Positions 25,383-34,839 of a stretch of 48,745 bases of DNA are shown here, piece by piece. The DNA is from Halobacteriales archaeon (GTDB lineage Archaea; Halobacteriota; Halobacteria; Halobacteriales; SKNY01): assembly GCA_007118975.1 (NCBI GenBank), contig SKQO01000015.1:1-48745 (forward strand), given 5' to 3'. Within the stretch, counting starts at the first letter, position 1. Each line of letters begins with the position of its first letter. The notes under the pieces were generated by a model. The model did no database searches, was not told the origin of the DNA, and saw nothing but the letters and a program-made list of their open reading frames with translations. Position numbers and translations under genes: made by a program.

Positions 25383-26396
25383 ATGATCGTCGAGGGGACG
25401 ATCCTTCGCGGCCGGGAATTCACCCCTGTCGAGGGCCGCGTGGTCGTCGAGTCCGGCCGGATCAACGCCATCGAAGAAACCACGGTCGACAGCGACGCGA
25501 TCGTCCTTCCGGCATTCGTCAACGCACACACGCATCTGGGCGACTCCATCGCCAAAGATGCCGGGGCGGGGCTCACCCTCCCCGAACTCGTCGCCCCGCC
25601 GGATGGGCTGAAACACCGCATCTTGCGGACAGCATCCCGGGACCGGCTGATCGAGGGCATGACATCCTCGATCCGGCTGATGGAATCGACGGGCACGTGT
25701 GCGTTCGTCGATTTTCGCGAAGGTGGGATCGAGGGAGTGAGCGCTATCGACGAAGCGCGACGCGGGTACGACATCGATGCGGTGATCCTGGGCCGAGAAG
25801 AGAGCGATGTACTCGAGCACTGTGACGGCTTTGGCGCGAGCGGTGCCGCGGATGGCGAGTTCAGTGCCGAGCGGCGGGCAGCCGAACGGGTCGAGAAGCT
25901 CTTCGGCATTCACGCGGGGGAAGTCGACGCCGGTGACATCAATCCTGCTCTCGACCTCGATCCTGATTTTCTGGTGCATCTCGTGGCGGCCGAACCCGTC
26001 CATCTCGAGCGAATCGCTGACAGTAACACGCCAGTGGTGGTGTGCCCGCGGTCGAACGCAGTTACTGGCGTGGGTACCCCTCCCGTTGCCGAGCTCGTCG
26101 AGCGAACGACTGTCGCGCTTGGAACTGACAACGTCATGCTCACCGGCCCATCGATGTTCCGGGAGATGGAGTTCGTCGAAAAGATCGCGGACGTGACCCC
26201 CGAGACCGTCCTCCGAATGGCGACGACCAATGGGGCGGCCATCATCGGCGCCGACTACGGGAGTATCGAGAAGGGGAATGCCGCCAAGCTTCTGGTGCTC
26301 GACGGCGGGTCGGATAATCTCGTGGACAGCCAGGATCCAGTGCGGTCGATCGTTCGTCGCGCGGGAGCGGCCGATGTCGATCGCGTGATCCTCTAG
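25383..26396 (+). CDS. Amidohydrolase family protein (deaminase/chlorohydrolase type)
   Basis: 337 residues, ATG 25383. Metal-dependent hydrolase of the AtzA/cytosine-deaminase superfamily with unknown substrate. VLPAFVNAHTHLGDSIAKD holds the HxH metal ligands (near residue 48), FGIHAGEV the next His, and TTVALGTDNVMLTGPSMFRE then ME the catalytic Asp; AAIIGADYGSIEKGNAAKLL is the usual C-terminal signature. One oddity: where related haloarchaeal proteins have a second His in VHMVHAE, this one reads VHLVAAE, so a metal-ligand His may be replaced by Ala. Its TAG stop is in the CTAG (26393-26396) shared with birA. Probably co-transcribed with the HD gene (37-nt gap). Confidence 0.8.
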   Translation: MIVEGTILRGREFTPVEGRVVVESGRINAIEETTVDSDAIVLPAFVNAHTHLGDSIAKDAGAGLTLPELVAPPDGLKHRILRTASRDRLIEGMTSSIRLMESTGTCAFVDFREGGIEGVSAIDEARRGYDIDAVILGREESDVLEHCDGFGASGAADGEFSAERRAAERVEKLFGIHAGEVDAGDINPALDLDPDFLVHLVAAEPVHLERIADSNTPVVVCPRSNAVTGVGTPPVAELVERTTVALGTDNVMLTGPSMFREMEFVEKIADVTPETVLRMATTNGAAIIGADYGSIEKGNAAKLLVLDGGSDNLVDSQDPVRSIVRRAGAADVDRVIL

Positions 26397-27340
26397 CAGC
26401 GGTCATCAACCGGTCGGAGATGCTGGCAGTCGCCAGCGTGAATGCGCTCCGTACCGTTTTCTGTCTTGACGATCAGCGCACCATGCGGCGCGATATCAAC
26501 AGCGGTACCGACTACGATCTCATCGTCGCGTTCGACCCGTACGCGACGATTGAGGGTCACGGCACGCTCTCGCCACGCGGGGATGATTTCGTCGGGGGTT
26601 TCCAGTAGCTCCAGCAAACGAGTCACGATCGCTCCCAACAAGTGGGCGCGGTTTACTGGTTCGCCCATCAGCGATGCGATACTCGCAGCCGAGGCGGGGA
26701 TGGCACTGTCATCGACGTTTGCGTTGATTCCGATCCCGACGATCGCCCACCGCACACGATCGGCCTCACCTTCCACTTCGGTGAGGATGCCCGCGAGTTT
26801 ACGTTCGCGTCCGTCGGTACACACCAGCACGTCGTTTGGCCATTTGATGGATGCGGAAAACTCGATCCCGGCCATGCCATCGACCGTCGCGACGGCCGAG
26901 GCAAGCGTCAGCAACGGCACCTCGGCCGGACTCAAGCCCGGCTCTAGCAGCAGGCTCATGTAGATGCCACCGGGTGGCGCAGTCCAGGCACGTCCCAACC
27001 GCCCGCGGCCGGCGAGTTGTCGGTCTGCCACCACGGCCACCCCACGTTCACCCCCATCAGCTAGTTCGCGTGCCCGATCGTTCGTGCTCTCGATCTCGTC
27101 GTAATACTCTACGTCGATGAATGCAGGTACCGCGAGGGCAACAGCCGGTTCACCGAACGCAGGGGTGTCCTTGAGCCGGTATCCGTCTGCCTCACCCGCG
27201 ATATCGACGTCAGCAGCCCGCAACGCCTCGATATGTTTCCACACCGCTGCGCGGGTCATGTCGAGATCTCTGGCCAGTTCTGGACCCGATGCCGGGGCGT
27301 CGGCCAGTCGCTCGAGAACGCGTCGACGGCTAGGCTGCAT
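26393..27340 (-). CDS. birA: Bifunctional biotin protein ligase / biotin repressor
   Basis: 315 residues. N-terminal winged helix (SGPELARDLDMTRAAVWKHI, residues 18-37), then the ligase domain: GRGRLGRAWTAPPGGIYMSL (adenylate loop at 111-130), SIKWPNDVLV, GILTEVEGEADRVRWAIVGI then GINANV, and a C-terminal SH3-like part (VGTAVDIAPHGALIVKTENG). Attaches biotin to the carrier domain encoded next door. ATG 27340 overlaps the TAA stop of the biotin carboxylase gene (TAATG), so ligase and target are made together. The HTH suggests it may also regulate transcription, perhaps of the carboxylase or biotin genes (inference). Confidence 0.95.
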   Translation of the reverse strand: MQPSRRRVLERLADAPASGPELARDLDMTRAAVWKHIEALRAADVDIAGEADGYRLKDTPAFGEPAVALAVPAFIDVEYYDEIESTNDRARELADGGERGVAVVADRQLAGRGRLGRAWTAPPGGIYMSLLLEPGLSPAEVPLLTLASAVATVDGMAGIEFSASIKWPNDVLVCTDGRERKLAGILTEVEGEADRVRWAIVGIGINANVDDSAIPASAASIASLMGEPVNRAHLLGAIVTRLLELLETPDEIIPAWRERAVTLNRRVRVERDDEIVVGTAVDIAPHGALIVKTENGTERIHAGDCQHLRPVDDRC

Positions 27341-29109
27341 TATTCGATGACGGCAAGGGTATCCCCCAGCTCCACACGATCCCCGGAACGCACCGGGACG
27401 GCCGTTACTGATCCGCCAGCAGTCGCCACGATGTCGTTTTCCATTTTCATCGCCTCGACCACGCAGAGGATGTCACCCGGTTCAACCTCGTCACCCTCCT
27501 CGACAGCAACGCTCAGGACCGTCCCCTCCATTTCGGCCGTCACTTCTTCGCCGCTTCGGCCGGCGGTGCTCGTGTCGGTTGCATCGGTAACCTGCGCCGG
27601 TAGTTCCGACGAGTCCTCGGCCTGAAGTGCAGGAGTGGTGTGATCCTCGAGGAAGACCTCGAAACGCTTGCCGTTGACCTCCACGGTGTATCGACCGGTC
27701 GCCGGATCTTCGTCGTCCGTGTCCCCGAGATTCGCCGGGCCCCACCGTTCGACGGCGGCGTCGAGGCTCGCTTCGTCGAGTTCTTCGTCCAGGTATTTCG
27801 TCGTGTGTGTCCCGTCGATGAAGGCCTGATCGCTCAGCATCAAGCGGTGAAACGGAATCGTCGTGTGGACGCCGTCGACGTCGAACTCCCGAAGTGCCCG
27901 CTCGGACCGATCCAAACACTCGTTGCGATCCTCTGCGTGGACGATGAGTTTCCCGATCATCGAGTCGTATTCCCCGCCGATCTCGTCGCCCTCACGGATG
28001 GCGTCGTCGATACGCACACCGATGCCACCGGGCGGATCGTATCGGTGGAGCATGCCCGGCGTTGGAGAGAACGTGTCGGCGGGATTCTCGGCGTTGATAC
28101 GGTACTCGATGGCGTGGCCGTCGATGTCGACATCGGCCTGTTCGAACGAGATGGGCTCGCCCGCGGCGATCCGAAGCTGCCATTTTACGATGTCGATCCC
28201 GGTCACCAGCTCGGAGACGCAATGTTCGACCTGGATCCGCGTGTTCACCTCCATGAAGTAGAACTCGTCGTCCTCAACCAGGAACTCCACAGTGCCAGCG
28301 TTCGTGTACCCGGCTTCGTCGACCCCGCGTCGGGCCGCCTCTCCGATTTCCTCTCGCACGTTGTCATCCAGAAGCGGTGCGGGGGCTTCCTCGATTACCT
28401 TCTGGTGGCGTCGTTGTAGCGAGCAGTCGCGCTCGCCCAGGTGCCGCACGTTACTGTGGTGGTCGGCCAGCACCTGTACCTCGACGTGTTTCGGATCGGC
28501 CAGAAACCGCTCGAGATAGACGGTCGAATCGTCGAAGTACGCCTCACCTTCCCGGCGCGCGCTCTCTAGTTTGCCTTCGATTTCGTCCGGACCGCCAACA
28601 ACCTTCATCCCCCGACCGCCTCCGCCGGCGTCTGCCTTAATGGCGACAGGATACCCGTGTTCGTCGGCAAACGCCGCCACGTCATCGGGCTCCGTGACGG
28701 GATCCGTGGTACCGGGCACGACCGGAACGTCCGCGGCCCGCATCGCTTCTCGACCGCCGGTTTTCGCCCCCAGCGATCGCATGACGTCGCTGGAAGGTCC
28801 GACCCAGGCAACCTGGCTTTCCTCTACTCGCTGGGCAAAATCCGCGTTCTCTGCGAGGAAGCCGTACCCGGGGTGAATCGCGTCCGCTCCCGCCCGTTCT
28901 GCCGCTGTCACGATCGCCTCCCCGTCGAGATACGATTCAGCCGGGCGGGTCGGCCCGACGTGGTAGGCTTCGTCAGCATATCGAACGTGACCAGCGTGCT
29001 TGTCCGCATCGCTGTAGATCGCCACTGTCGCCAGATCGAGCTCTTTGCAGGCGCGCATCACCCGCACGGCGATCTCCCCTCGGTTGGCGACGAGGACCTT
29101 CCGGAACAT
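27340..29109 (-). CDS. pccA: Acetyl-/propionyl-CoA carboxylase, biotin carboxylase + biotin carrier subunit
   Basis: 589 residues from ATG 29109 ([20 protein letters not shown]). Biotin carboxylase: [28 protein letters not shown] (ATP-grasp Gly loop), [20 protein letters not shown] then [32 protein letters not shown]. The last 75 residues are the biotin-carrier domain with VVEAMKMEN and the biotinylated Lys at about residue 555. Works with the carboxyltransferase subunit encoded upstream (pccB) to carboxylate acetyl-CoA or propionyl-CoA; which one cannot be told from sequence. In haloarchaea such enzymes feed the methylmalonyl-CoA route to succinyl-CoA. A 218-nt gap separates it from pccX; an internal promoter is possible but no strong TATA element was seen. 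The longer upstream frame to 29166 is not needed. Confidence 0.94.
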   Translation of the reverse strand: MFRKVLVANRGEIAVRVMRACKELDLATVAIYSDADKHAGHVRYADEAYHVGPTRPAESYLDGEAIVTAAERAGADAIHPGYGFLAENADFAQRVEESQVAWVGPSSDVMRSLGAKTGGREAMRAADVPVVPGTTDPVTEPDDVAAFADEHGYPVAIKADAGGGGRGMKVVGGPDEIEGKLESARREGEAYFDDSTVYLERFLADPKHVEVQVLADHHSNVRHLGERDCSLQRRHQKVIEEAPAPLLDDNVREEIGEAARRGVDEAGYTNAGTVEFLVEDDEFYFMEVNTRIQVEHCVSELVTGIDIVKWQLRIAAGEPISFEQADVDIDGHAIEYRINAENPADTFSPTPGMLHRYDPPGGIGVRIDDAIREGDEIGGEYDSMIGKLIVHAEDRNECLDRSERALREFDVDGVHTTIPFHRLMLSDQAFIDGTHTTKYLDEELDEASLDAAVERWGPANLGDTDDEDPATGRYTVEVNGKRFEVFLEDHTTPALQAEDSSELPAQVTDATDTSTAGRSGEEVTAEMEGTVLSVAVEEGDEVEPGDILCVVEAMKMENDIVATAGGSVTAVPVRSGDRVELGDTLAVIE

Positions 29110-29327
29110 CCGTTGGTGGATATGCCAGAGGAACTCACCTGACTGTATCGGTTCCCGCCATTCCAACGGAGACCACCGGAGTCATTTCGTCCACGGCCCC
29201 ACCATGTTTTCCCAAACTTACGGTGCGGGATGCGGAGGGGTGATGACTCGGGCGAGGATCACCGAGGACGCCGAAATCGCGTGGACATGCGCGACTCGCT
29301 CCGGAGGTCGCAACGGAATTGAACCAC

Positions 29328-29591
29328 TTAGAGTAGCTTTGAACGATCAGCAGCACGCCACGGATCCGTGGGCAGGCGCTCGTCGGGGGTTATGCGCGTA
29401 CCGTTAAGACTCTCGAATCGCCCGCTCAGCGACCACGCGTGTTCCCGCCACCATTCGGCTGGCGTCACCTCGGTGGAGTGGCGATGACGCCGAAGCGCTT
29501 CGCGATGAGCAGCAATGGCAGCGAGAATAGCTGCCGTCTCCTCGGCCGTCGGGTCCGGGGAGATAACCGGTTCAGAGCGGAATGTTTCCAT
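29328..29591 (-). CDS. pccX: Acyl-CoA carboxylase small (epsilon-like) subunit PccX
   Basis: 87 residues, METFRSEPVISPDPTAEETA, then AAIAAHREALRRHRHS and WWREHAWSLSGRFESLNGT near the C-terminus. The helix ETAAILAAIAAHREAL followed by a Trp-rich segment resembles the epsilon subunits of actinobacterial acyl-CoA carboxylases and the haloarchaeal PccX, which is needed for carboxylase activity in Haloferax mediterranei (family knowledge). Start ATG 29591 overlaps the 3' end of pccB by 20 nt, indicating translational coupling. Confidence 0.8.
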   Translation of the reverse strand: METFRSEPVISPDPTAEETAAILAAIAAHREALRRHRHSTEVTPAEWWREHAWSLSGRFESLNGTRITPDERLPTDPWRAADRSKLL

Positions 29592-31116
29592 GTTTTTTAT
29601 CCGGTGCGGATTCGCGTTTACCGCGGAGCATTTCGAGATCGGCGATGAGTCTGCGGCGCGTGTCTGCCGGGTCGATCACGTCATCGATGAAACCTCGTTC
29701 AGCTGCCTGGTAGGGGTTGGCGAACTCCTCGCGGTACTCGTCGACGAGCACCTCCCGTCGCCGGTCCGGATCGTCGGCGCGCTCGAGCTCCTGTCGGTAG
29801 AGGATATTCACCGCACCGTCCGGGCCCATGACGGCAATCTCCGCGGTTGGCCACGCGTAATTGACGTCCGCACCGAGGTGTTTCGATGCCATCACGCAGT
29901 AAGCGCCACCGTACGCTTTCCGGGAGATCACCGTCAGCAACGGAACGCTCGCTTCCGAGTACGCGTACAGCAGTTTGGCGCCGTGGCGGATGATCCCGCG
30001 GTGTTCCTGGTCAGTGCCCGGCATGTAGCCTGGGACGTCGACCAGCGTGAGAATCGGGATGTTGAACGCATCACAGAATCGGACGAACCGTGCCGCCTTC
30101 ATGCTGGATTCGACCGTCAGCGTCCCGGCGTTCACGCGTGGTTGATTGGCAACCACGCCGACCACGTGCCCGTCGAGCCTGCCAAATCCTACGAGGATGT
30201 TACGGGCGAACCCCGCATTGATCTCGAAGAACGACCCTTGATCGAGCACCTCTTCGATGACGGCGGTCATATCATAGGGTTTCTGCGGTTCCGCGGGGAC
30301 GACATCGCGGAGCGCGTCGGTTGAACGAGTCGCATCGTCCGTCGGGTCAACCCGTGGTGGATCCTCGACGTTGTTCGAGGGCAGGTAACTCAAGAGCAAC
30401 CGGATCCGGTCGAGTAACGCCTCGTCGGAATCTGCCGTCACGTGCGCAACTCCCGTCTTGTTACCGTGCGTGCCGGCACCCCCCAGTTCCTCGAGCGACA
30501 CCTCCTCGCCCGTTACCGTCTCGATGACGTCGGGACCGGTGATGAACATGTGACTCGTGTCCTCGACCATGAACACGAAGTCGGTGATCGACGGGGAGTA
30601 CACCGCACCGCCTGCGCACGGGCCCATGATGGCCGATATCTGTGGGACGACGCCACTCGCCTGCTGGTTCCGATGGAAAATGTCCGCGAACCCCGCGAGA
30701 CTTGCCACGCCTTCCTGAATACGAGCACCCGAGGAGTCATTGAGCCCGACGATGGGGGCGCCGACTTCGATGGCCATATCCATCACCTTGCAGATTTTCT
30801 CGGCGAACACCTCCCCCAGCGAACCGCCGAAGATAGTGAAATCATGCGCGAAGACGAATACTTCCCGCCCGTGCACGGTCCCGTACCCTGAAACTACCCC
30901 GTCAGTCAGCAGCTTCCGCTCCTCCATGCCGAAGTTGCTGCTGCGATGAGTACGAAATTGATCGAACTCCGTGAAGCTATCCTCGTCGAGGAAATACTCG
31001 ATTCGCTCGCGAGCGGTGAGTTTCCCTCGATCATGCTGGCGTTCGATGCGCTCGGGTCCACCGCCTTCATTTGCCTTCTCGCGGAGCTCGCGCAACCGAT
31101 GAAGGCGATCCTCCAT
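29572..31116 (-). CDS. pccB: Acetyl-/propionyl-CoA carboxylase carboxyltransferase subunit
   Basis: 514 residues from ATG 31116 (MEDRLHRLRELREKAN); the longer frame upstream lacks homology. Transfers carboxyl from carboxybiotin to the acyl-CoA alpha carbon. N-terminal and C-terminal crotonase-like halves are both present: GKLTARERIEYFLDEDSFTE, DFTIFGGSLGEVFAEKI, LNDSSGARIQEGV, MGPCAGGAVYSPSITDFVFM and FVRFCDAFNIPILTLVDVPG then YMPG, GAKLLYAYSEASVPLLTVI, RKAYGGAYCVMASKHLGAD, AVMGPDGAVNILYR. Ends in a Lys/His-containing tail before overlapping pccX. First gene of pccB-pccX-pccA-birA, 82 nt after the NSS transporter on the same strand. Confidence 0.95.
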   Translation of the reverse strand: MEDRLHRLRELREKANEGGGPERIERQHDRGKLTARERIEYFLDEDSFTEFDQFRTHRSSNFGMEERKLLTDGVVSGYGTVHGREVFVFAHDFTIFGGSLGEVFAEKICKVMDMAIEVGAPIVGLNDSSGARIQEGVASLAGFADIFHRNQQASGVVPQISAIMGPCAGGAVYSPSITDFVFMVEDTSHMFITGPDVIETVTGEEVSLEELGGAGTHGNKTGVAHVTADSDEALLDRIRLLLSYLPSNNVEDPPRVDPTDDATRSTDALRDVVPAEPQKPYDMTAVIEEVLDQGSFFEINAGFARNILVGFGRLDGHVVGVVANQPRVNAGTLTVESSMKAARFVRFCDAFNIPILTLVDVPGYMPGTDQEHRGIIRHGAKLLYAYSEASVPLLTVISRKAYGGAYCVMASKHLGADVNYAWPTAEIAVMGPDGAVNILYRQELERADDPDRRREVLVDEYREEFANPYQAAERGFIDDVIDPADTRRRLIADLEMLRGKRESAPDKKHGNIPL

Positions 31117-31198
31117 CGTCACGGTCCCGGCCCCCTGTGGCTCATCGTTGTCAATGGCTGCTCCGCCGCGTACAAAAAGGATTCCGCACCCAGGAGCG

Positions 31199-32542
31199 TC
31201 AGCCCCAGATAAATCCCTGGACCTCCTCGACGAAACCGATGATCGCCAGCACGAAGGCAATCAGCAGGACGAGGAGCACAGGTCCGCGGACGGTCCAGAG
31301 CCAGACGTTCCCCCACGGGCCGATGTCGTCGATCCCCTTTTCGAGCTCTGCGAGGGCCTTCTCAGACTGTAGCCAACCCACGAGCACGACCATGATGATG
31401 CCCCCAAGCAGTAACAGTACGTTTGCTGCTAGCGCGTCGTAGAGTGCGAGGACATCCAGATCGAGTGCCGTCGGAATCCCCACGAGAAAGATAACACTCC
31501 CGACCGCGATTGATGCCACCTTCCGGTCGAGGCCCCATTCGTCGATCAGATACGCGACGACGACTTCGAGGAGACTGATCGCAGAGGAGAGGGCTGCGAT
31601 AGTCAGGACGAAAAAGAAGACAAACCCGAGGACTGCACCGAACTGAATATCCCCGAAAGCCTGCGAGAGGCTCACGAACACGGCACCAGCCCCCGGTTCT
31701 TCGTACTGTGCGCCCGCGGCCGCGAGCACCGGAAAGACGAACAGCCCCACCGCAACCGCAATTGCAGTATCGAGTCCGATGATCACTCCACCGTCCTCGG
31801 CGAGATTTCGATCTTCTCCCAGATACGACGCGTAGGTAATCATCACACCCATTCCGAGTGAAAGCGTAAAGAACGCCTGCCCCGCGGCATCGGGAAGGAT
31901 CCGGTGCCACTCAGAGAGAATAACGGACAGATCGGGATCTAAGTAGAATGCAAACCCTTCCCCGGCGTCGGGGAGGGTGACAGCGTAAATGATCAGCCCG
32001 ATGATCAGGGCGATAATCGCCGGCACCATCACCTTCACCGCCAGTTCGATCCCGCGCCGGATGCCGAAGGCGACGATGCCAACCACGAATATCATAAACA
32101 CCAGCTGGAATCCGACCGTCTCCCACCCTGTGGAAATGCTTCCGAAGTATGCCCCCGGATCATCCATATACGCGCCTGTTAGGCTGGCGAGGGTGTAGCG
32201 GATGGCCCACCCAGAAGCCACGGCATAAAACGACAGGAGCACGATCCCCGTGAAGACGAAAATCCCCCCGACGTACCGCCAGGACGACCCACCGAACTCG
32301 CGCAGCGCGCCGACCGGGTTGAGGTCGGTGTGGCGGCCGATCACGAACTCGACGAGGATGGCGGCCAGACCAATCAGAACGATAAACAATAAATAAATGA
32401 CCAGGAAGGCCGCGCCGCCGGCTTCACCGACAACGAAGGGAAACCGCCAGACGTTTCCAAGACCAACCGCGCTGCCGACTGCAGCGAGGATAAAGCCCGT
32501 TCTTGTCGCCCACGACTCTCGAAACGTGTCAGCCACTCCCAT
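31199..32542 (-). CDS. Sodium:neurotransmitter symporter (NSS/SNF) family transporter
   Basis: 447 residues, about 11-12 membrane helices. Helix 1 has the family signature AAVGSAVGLGNVWRFPFVVG with the unwound Na/substrate site, followed by GGAAFLVIYL. Later FFTLSLGMGVMITYASYLGE (helix 6, broken) and LSSAISLLEVVVAYLIDEWG (helix 8) are also typical. Substrate probably an amino acid or related amine, imported with Na+, but it cannot be predicted. A TATA-like ACTTATG (minus strand, about 32567-32573) lies 28-32 nt before the ATG at 32542, suggesting its own leaderless promoter. A second NSS gene lies at 40.2 kb and is only distantly similar. Confidence 0.92.
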   Translation of the reverse strand: MGVADTFRESWATRTGFILAAVGSAVGLGNVWRFPFVVGEAGGAAFLVIYLLFIVLIGLAAILVEFVIGRHTDLNPVGALREFGGSSWRYVGGIFVFTGIVLLSFYAVASGWAIRYTLASLTGAYMDDPGAYFGSISTGWETVGFQLVFMIFVVGIVAFGIRRGIELAVKVMVPAIIALIIGLIIYAVTLPDAGEGFAFYLDPDLSVILSEWHRILPDAAGQAFFTLSLGMGVMITYASYLGEDRNLAEDGGVIIGLDTAIAVAVGLFVFPVLAAAGAQYEEPGAGAVFVSLSQAFGDIQFGAVLGFVFFFVLTIAALSSAISLLEVVVAYLIDEWGLDRKVASIAVGSVIFLVGIPTALDLDVLALYDALAANVLLLLGGIIMVVLVGWLQSEKALAELEKGIDDIGPWGNVWLWTVRGPVLLVLLIAFVLAIIGFVEEVQGFIWG

Positions 32543-32719
32543 GATTCAGCCAGAAAACCATCAGCCGTGGACATAAGTGTACACACACATGTCATTATTT
32601 TGTAACGATGAGGGGAGTCACCCTGGAGACTGGTCAGCGGGGTAGCTCACACAGCAGTTATCAACTGTATCGATCCACATACCGCCACAATCACGGGTAT
32701 CTATCACGCTGCGGGAAAT

Positions 32720-33430
32720 TCACGCCTCACCATAGACCGGCACGGCAGCGCCACTCGTGACCCTGGCACCATCGCTCGACAGCCACAGGATCGTCGCCGC
32801 GATATCGGCGGGATCCACCCACGTTTCGTGCTCGGCATCAGGCATCATCTCGCGGTTCATGGGCGTGTCGATCACACTCGGCATGACGGCATTGGCGCGA
32901 ACGGTTCCGAGGTTCTCCTCGGCAATGGTTTCGGTGAGGCGACGAACCCCCGCTTTCGATGCACGATAGGGGCCATCGCCGCTGCCACCGGAGAGAGAAG
33001 AGCGGGCACTCACACTCACAATGGTGCCCGCCGTCTCCTGCAGATGCGGTAGGGCATACTTCGCAGCCAAGAACATCGTCTTCAGATTGATGTCGAAGAG
33101 CGCGTCGAACTCCTCGACATCGGTCTCCTCAATTGGGTTCCCGCCCATCCAGGTGCCGGCGATGGTTGCGAGAGCATCGAGGCGTCCGTGATCCTCGACA
33201 ACCGTGTCGATGACCTGTTCGGCCTCTGACGGATCAGTGAAATCTGCGGTGAGAAAGGCAGCCGGTCGGTCCGGCTCGAGTGACGAATCCGAATCGGACG
33301 CGGGTAGGATATCCGTCCCCACGACGGTCGCGCCGGCGTTCGCGAACGCGCCGACCACGGCACTGCCAAGCACGCCCGCCGCTCCAGTCACGAGCACCAC
33401 CTGCTCGTCGAAATCGAAGGTCACCGTCAT
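32720..33430 (-). CDS. Short-chain dehydrogenase/reductase (SDR)
   Basis: 236 residues from ATG 33430 (MTVTFDFDEQVVLVTGAAGV); upstream ATGs in frame are not needed. VTGAAGVLGSAV is the Gly-rich cofactor motif, TADFTDPSEAEQVID the adenine-binding Asp region, LATIAGTWMGGNP stands at the usual NNAG position (here ATIAG), SVSARSSLSGG then YRASKAGVRRLTE gives the catalytic Ser and YxxxK. C-terminal IDTPMNREM and TSGAAVPVYGEA are typical. Substrate unknown. Divergent from the threonine dehydratase gene with a 114-nt spacer that contains GTTAAC at 33500-33505. Confidence 0.88.
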   Translation of the reverse strand: MTVTFDFDEQVVLVTGAAGVLGSAVVGAFANAGATVVGTDILPASDSDSSLEPDRPAAFLTADFTDPSEAEQVIDTVVEDHGRLDALATIAGTWMGGNPIEETDVEEFDALFDINLKTMFLAAKYALPHLQETAGTIVSVSARSSLSGGSGDGPYRASKAGVRRLTETIAEENLGTVRANAVMPSVIDTPMNREMMPDAEHETWVDPADIAATILWLSSDGARVTSGAAVPVYGEA

Positions 33431-33544
33431 GGGAAACACCATGGATCGGGTTACCATAAAGCAGGTGGCCAAGGGGCAGACCGACGGCGCGCCTGCAAGA
33501 GTTAACCATTCCCTGCCCGTGGATCACGAGACGAAGGTGTCGCG

Positions 33545-34759
33545 ATGAGTGTGAGTTTCGCCGATGTCCTTGCGGCTCGAGACCGGATCGCCAGTGCACC
33601 GATCGTGGAAACAACGCCAATCCAGCGGAGCCGTTCCCTCAGTAAATTGGTCGACGCGGACGTCCGCCTCAAGTGTGAACATCTCCAGCGAACTGGTTCG
33701 TTCAAACCCAGAGGGGCCTACAATAAACTCTCCATTCTCGCGAACGCCGGCGAAGTGCGCCAGGTCGTCGCTGCGAGTGCCGGTAATCACGCTCAGGGCG
33801 TCGCGTTGAGCGCGAACACGCTCGGGTTGGACGCGACCATCGTGATGCCCACTTTCGCCCCACAGGCCAAGATCGAAGCCACGCGTGAATACGGGGCAGA
33901 AGTCGTCCTCCACGGCGCGAACTTTCCGGAAGCGATGGCACACGCCCGCTCGTTGACAGAAGAGGGTGTCGCATTTATTCACGCGTTTGACGATCCAGCG
34001 GTCGTGGCGGGCCAAGGAACGCTCGGACTGGAGATCGCGGACGAGCTCCCCACGGTCGATACAGTGCTCGTGCCGATCGGTGGCGGGGGCCTGATCGGTG
34101 GCATCGCGATTGCATTGAACGAGGTGCTTCCGAACGCCAGGGTCGTCGGTGTCCAGGCAGGTGGCGCGGCCACTGTCCACGAGAGCCTCGCAAAGGGGTT
34201 CCCAACGGCACTCGATTCGATGCGGACGTTTGCTGACGGGATTGCCACGGGGAGTGTCTCCGAATTGACCCTAGAACTCATCGACGATTACGTAGACGAG
34301 ATCGTGACCGTGAGCGACGAGGAGATCGCGACGAGCGTGTTGTTACTGCTGGAACGGGCAAAGCAGCTGGTTGAGGGGGCAGGTGCGGCGCCAGTTGCCG
34401 CAATGCTCGGAAACGACCTCGACATTGCCGGTGAAACGGTTCTCCCCGTCCTGAGCGGTGGTAACTTCAGCATGACTGAACTCCAGCTCGTTCTCACGCA
34501 CGCGCTCTCGTCCCGAGAACAGATCGTCCAGCTCCGAATCCGGATCGACGACCGGCCCGGACAGTTACACCATCTGTCGGGTATCATTGCGGAGACCGGC
34601 GCAAACGTACGTACTGTCGCGCACGAGCGCGCCGTAGAAGACCTCGAAGTCGGCGAGGCGTATCTCGTCTTCAACGTGGAGACGAGCGGTGCGAGTCATA
34701 CCCGGACCATCGTAGAATCGATCGAGGCTGACGGCTACACGGTCACCGGGCGACAGTGA
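33545..34759 (+). CDS. ilvA: Threonine ammonia-lyase (dehydratase) with C-terminal ACT domain
   Basis: 404 residues. PLP enzyme that converts L-threonine (or serine) to 2-oxobutyrate (pyruvate) and ammonia. RTGSFKPRGAYNKL holds the PLP Lys 54, ASAGNHAQGVALSA the substrate-binding SAGNH loop, VPIGGGGLIGGIAIA the phosphate-binding Gly loop, and VLSGGNFSM the ring-nitrogen Ser/Gly region. A single ACT domain covers roughly residues 328-404 (QLRIRIDDRPGQLHHLSGII), as in the short two-domain archaeal and catabolic forms, rather than the double ACT-like domain of E. coli IlvA. Feeds isoleucine synthesis or threonine breakdown; regulation by an amino acid at the ACT domain is likely by family. Confidence 0.93.
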   Translation: MSVSFADVLAARDRIASAPIVETTPIQRSRSLSKLVDADVRLKCEHLQRTGSFKPRGAYNKLSILANAGEVRQVVAASAGNHAQGVALSANTLGLDATIVMPTFAPQAKIEATREYGAEVVLHGANFPEAMAHARSLTEEGVAFIHAFDDPAVVAGQGTLGLEIADELPTVDTVLVPIGGGGLIGGIAIALNEVLPNARVVGVQAGGAATVHESLAKGFPTALDSMRTFADGIATGSVSELTLELIDDYVDEIVTVSDEEIATSVLLLLERAKQLVEGAGAAPVAAMLGNDLDIAGETVLPVLSGGNFSMTELQLVLTHALSSREQIVQLRIRIDDRPGQLHHLSGIIAETGANVRTVAHERAVEDLEVGEAYLVFNVETSGASHTRTIVESIEADGYTVTGRQ

Positions 34760-34839
34760 ACTCTCGCATCGACCGACGACAAGGCAATGGCATACCACTG
34801 GCGGAACTTTGATATGATCTACGCCGAGGCTCTGATCAC

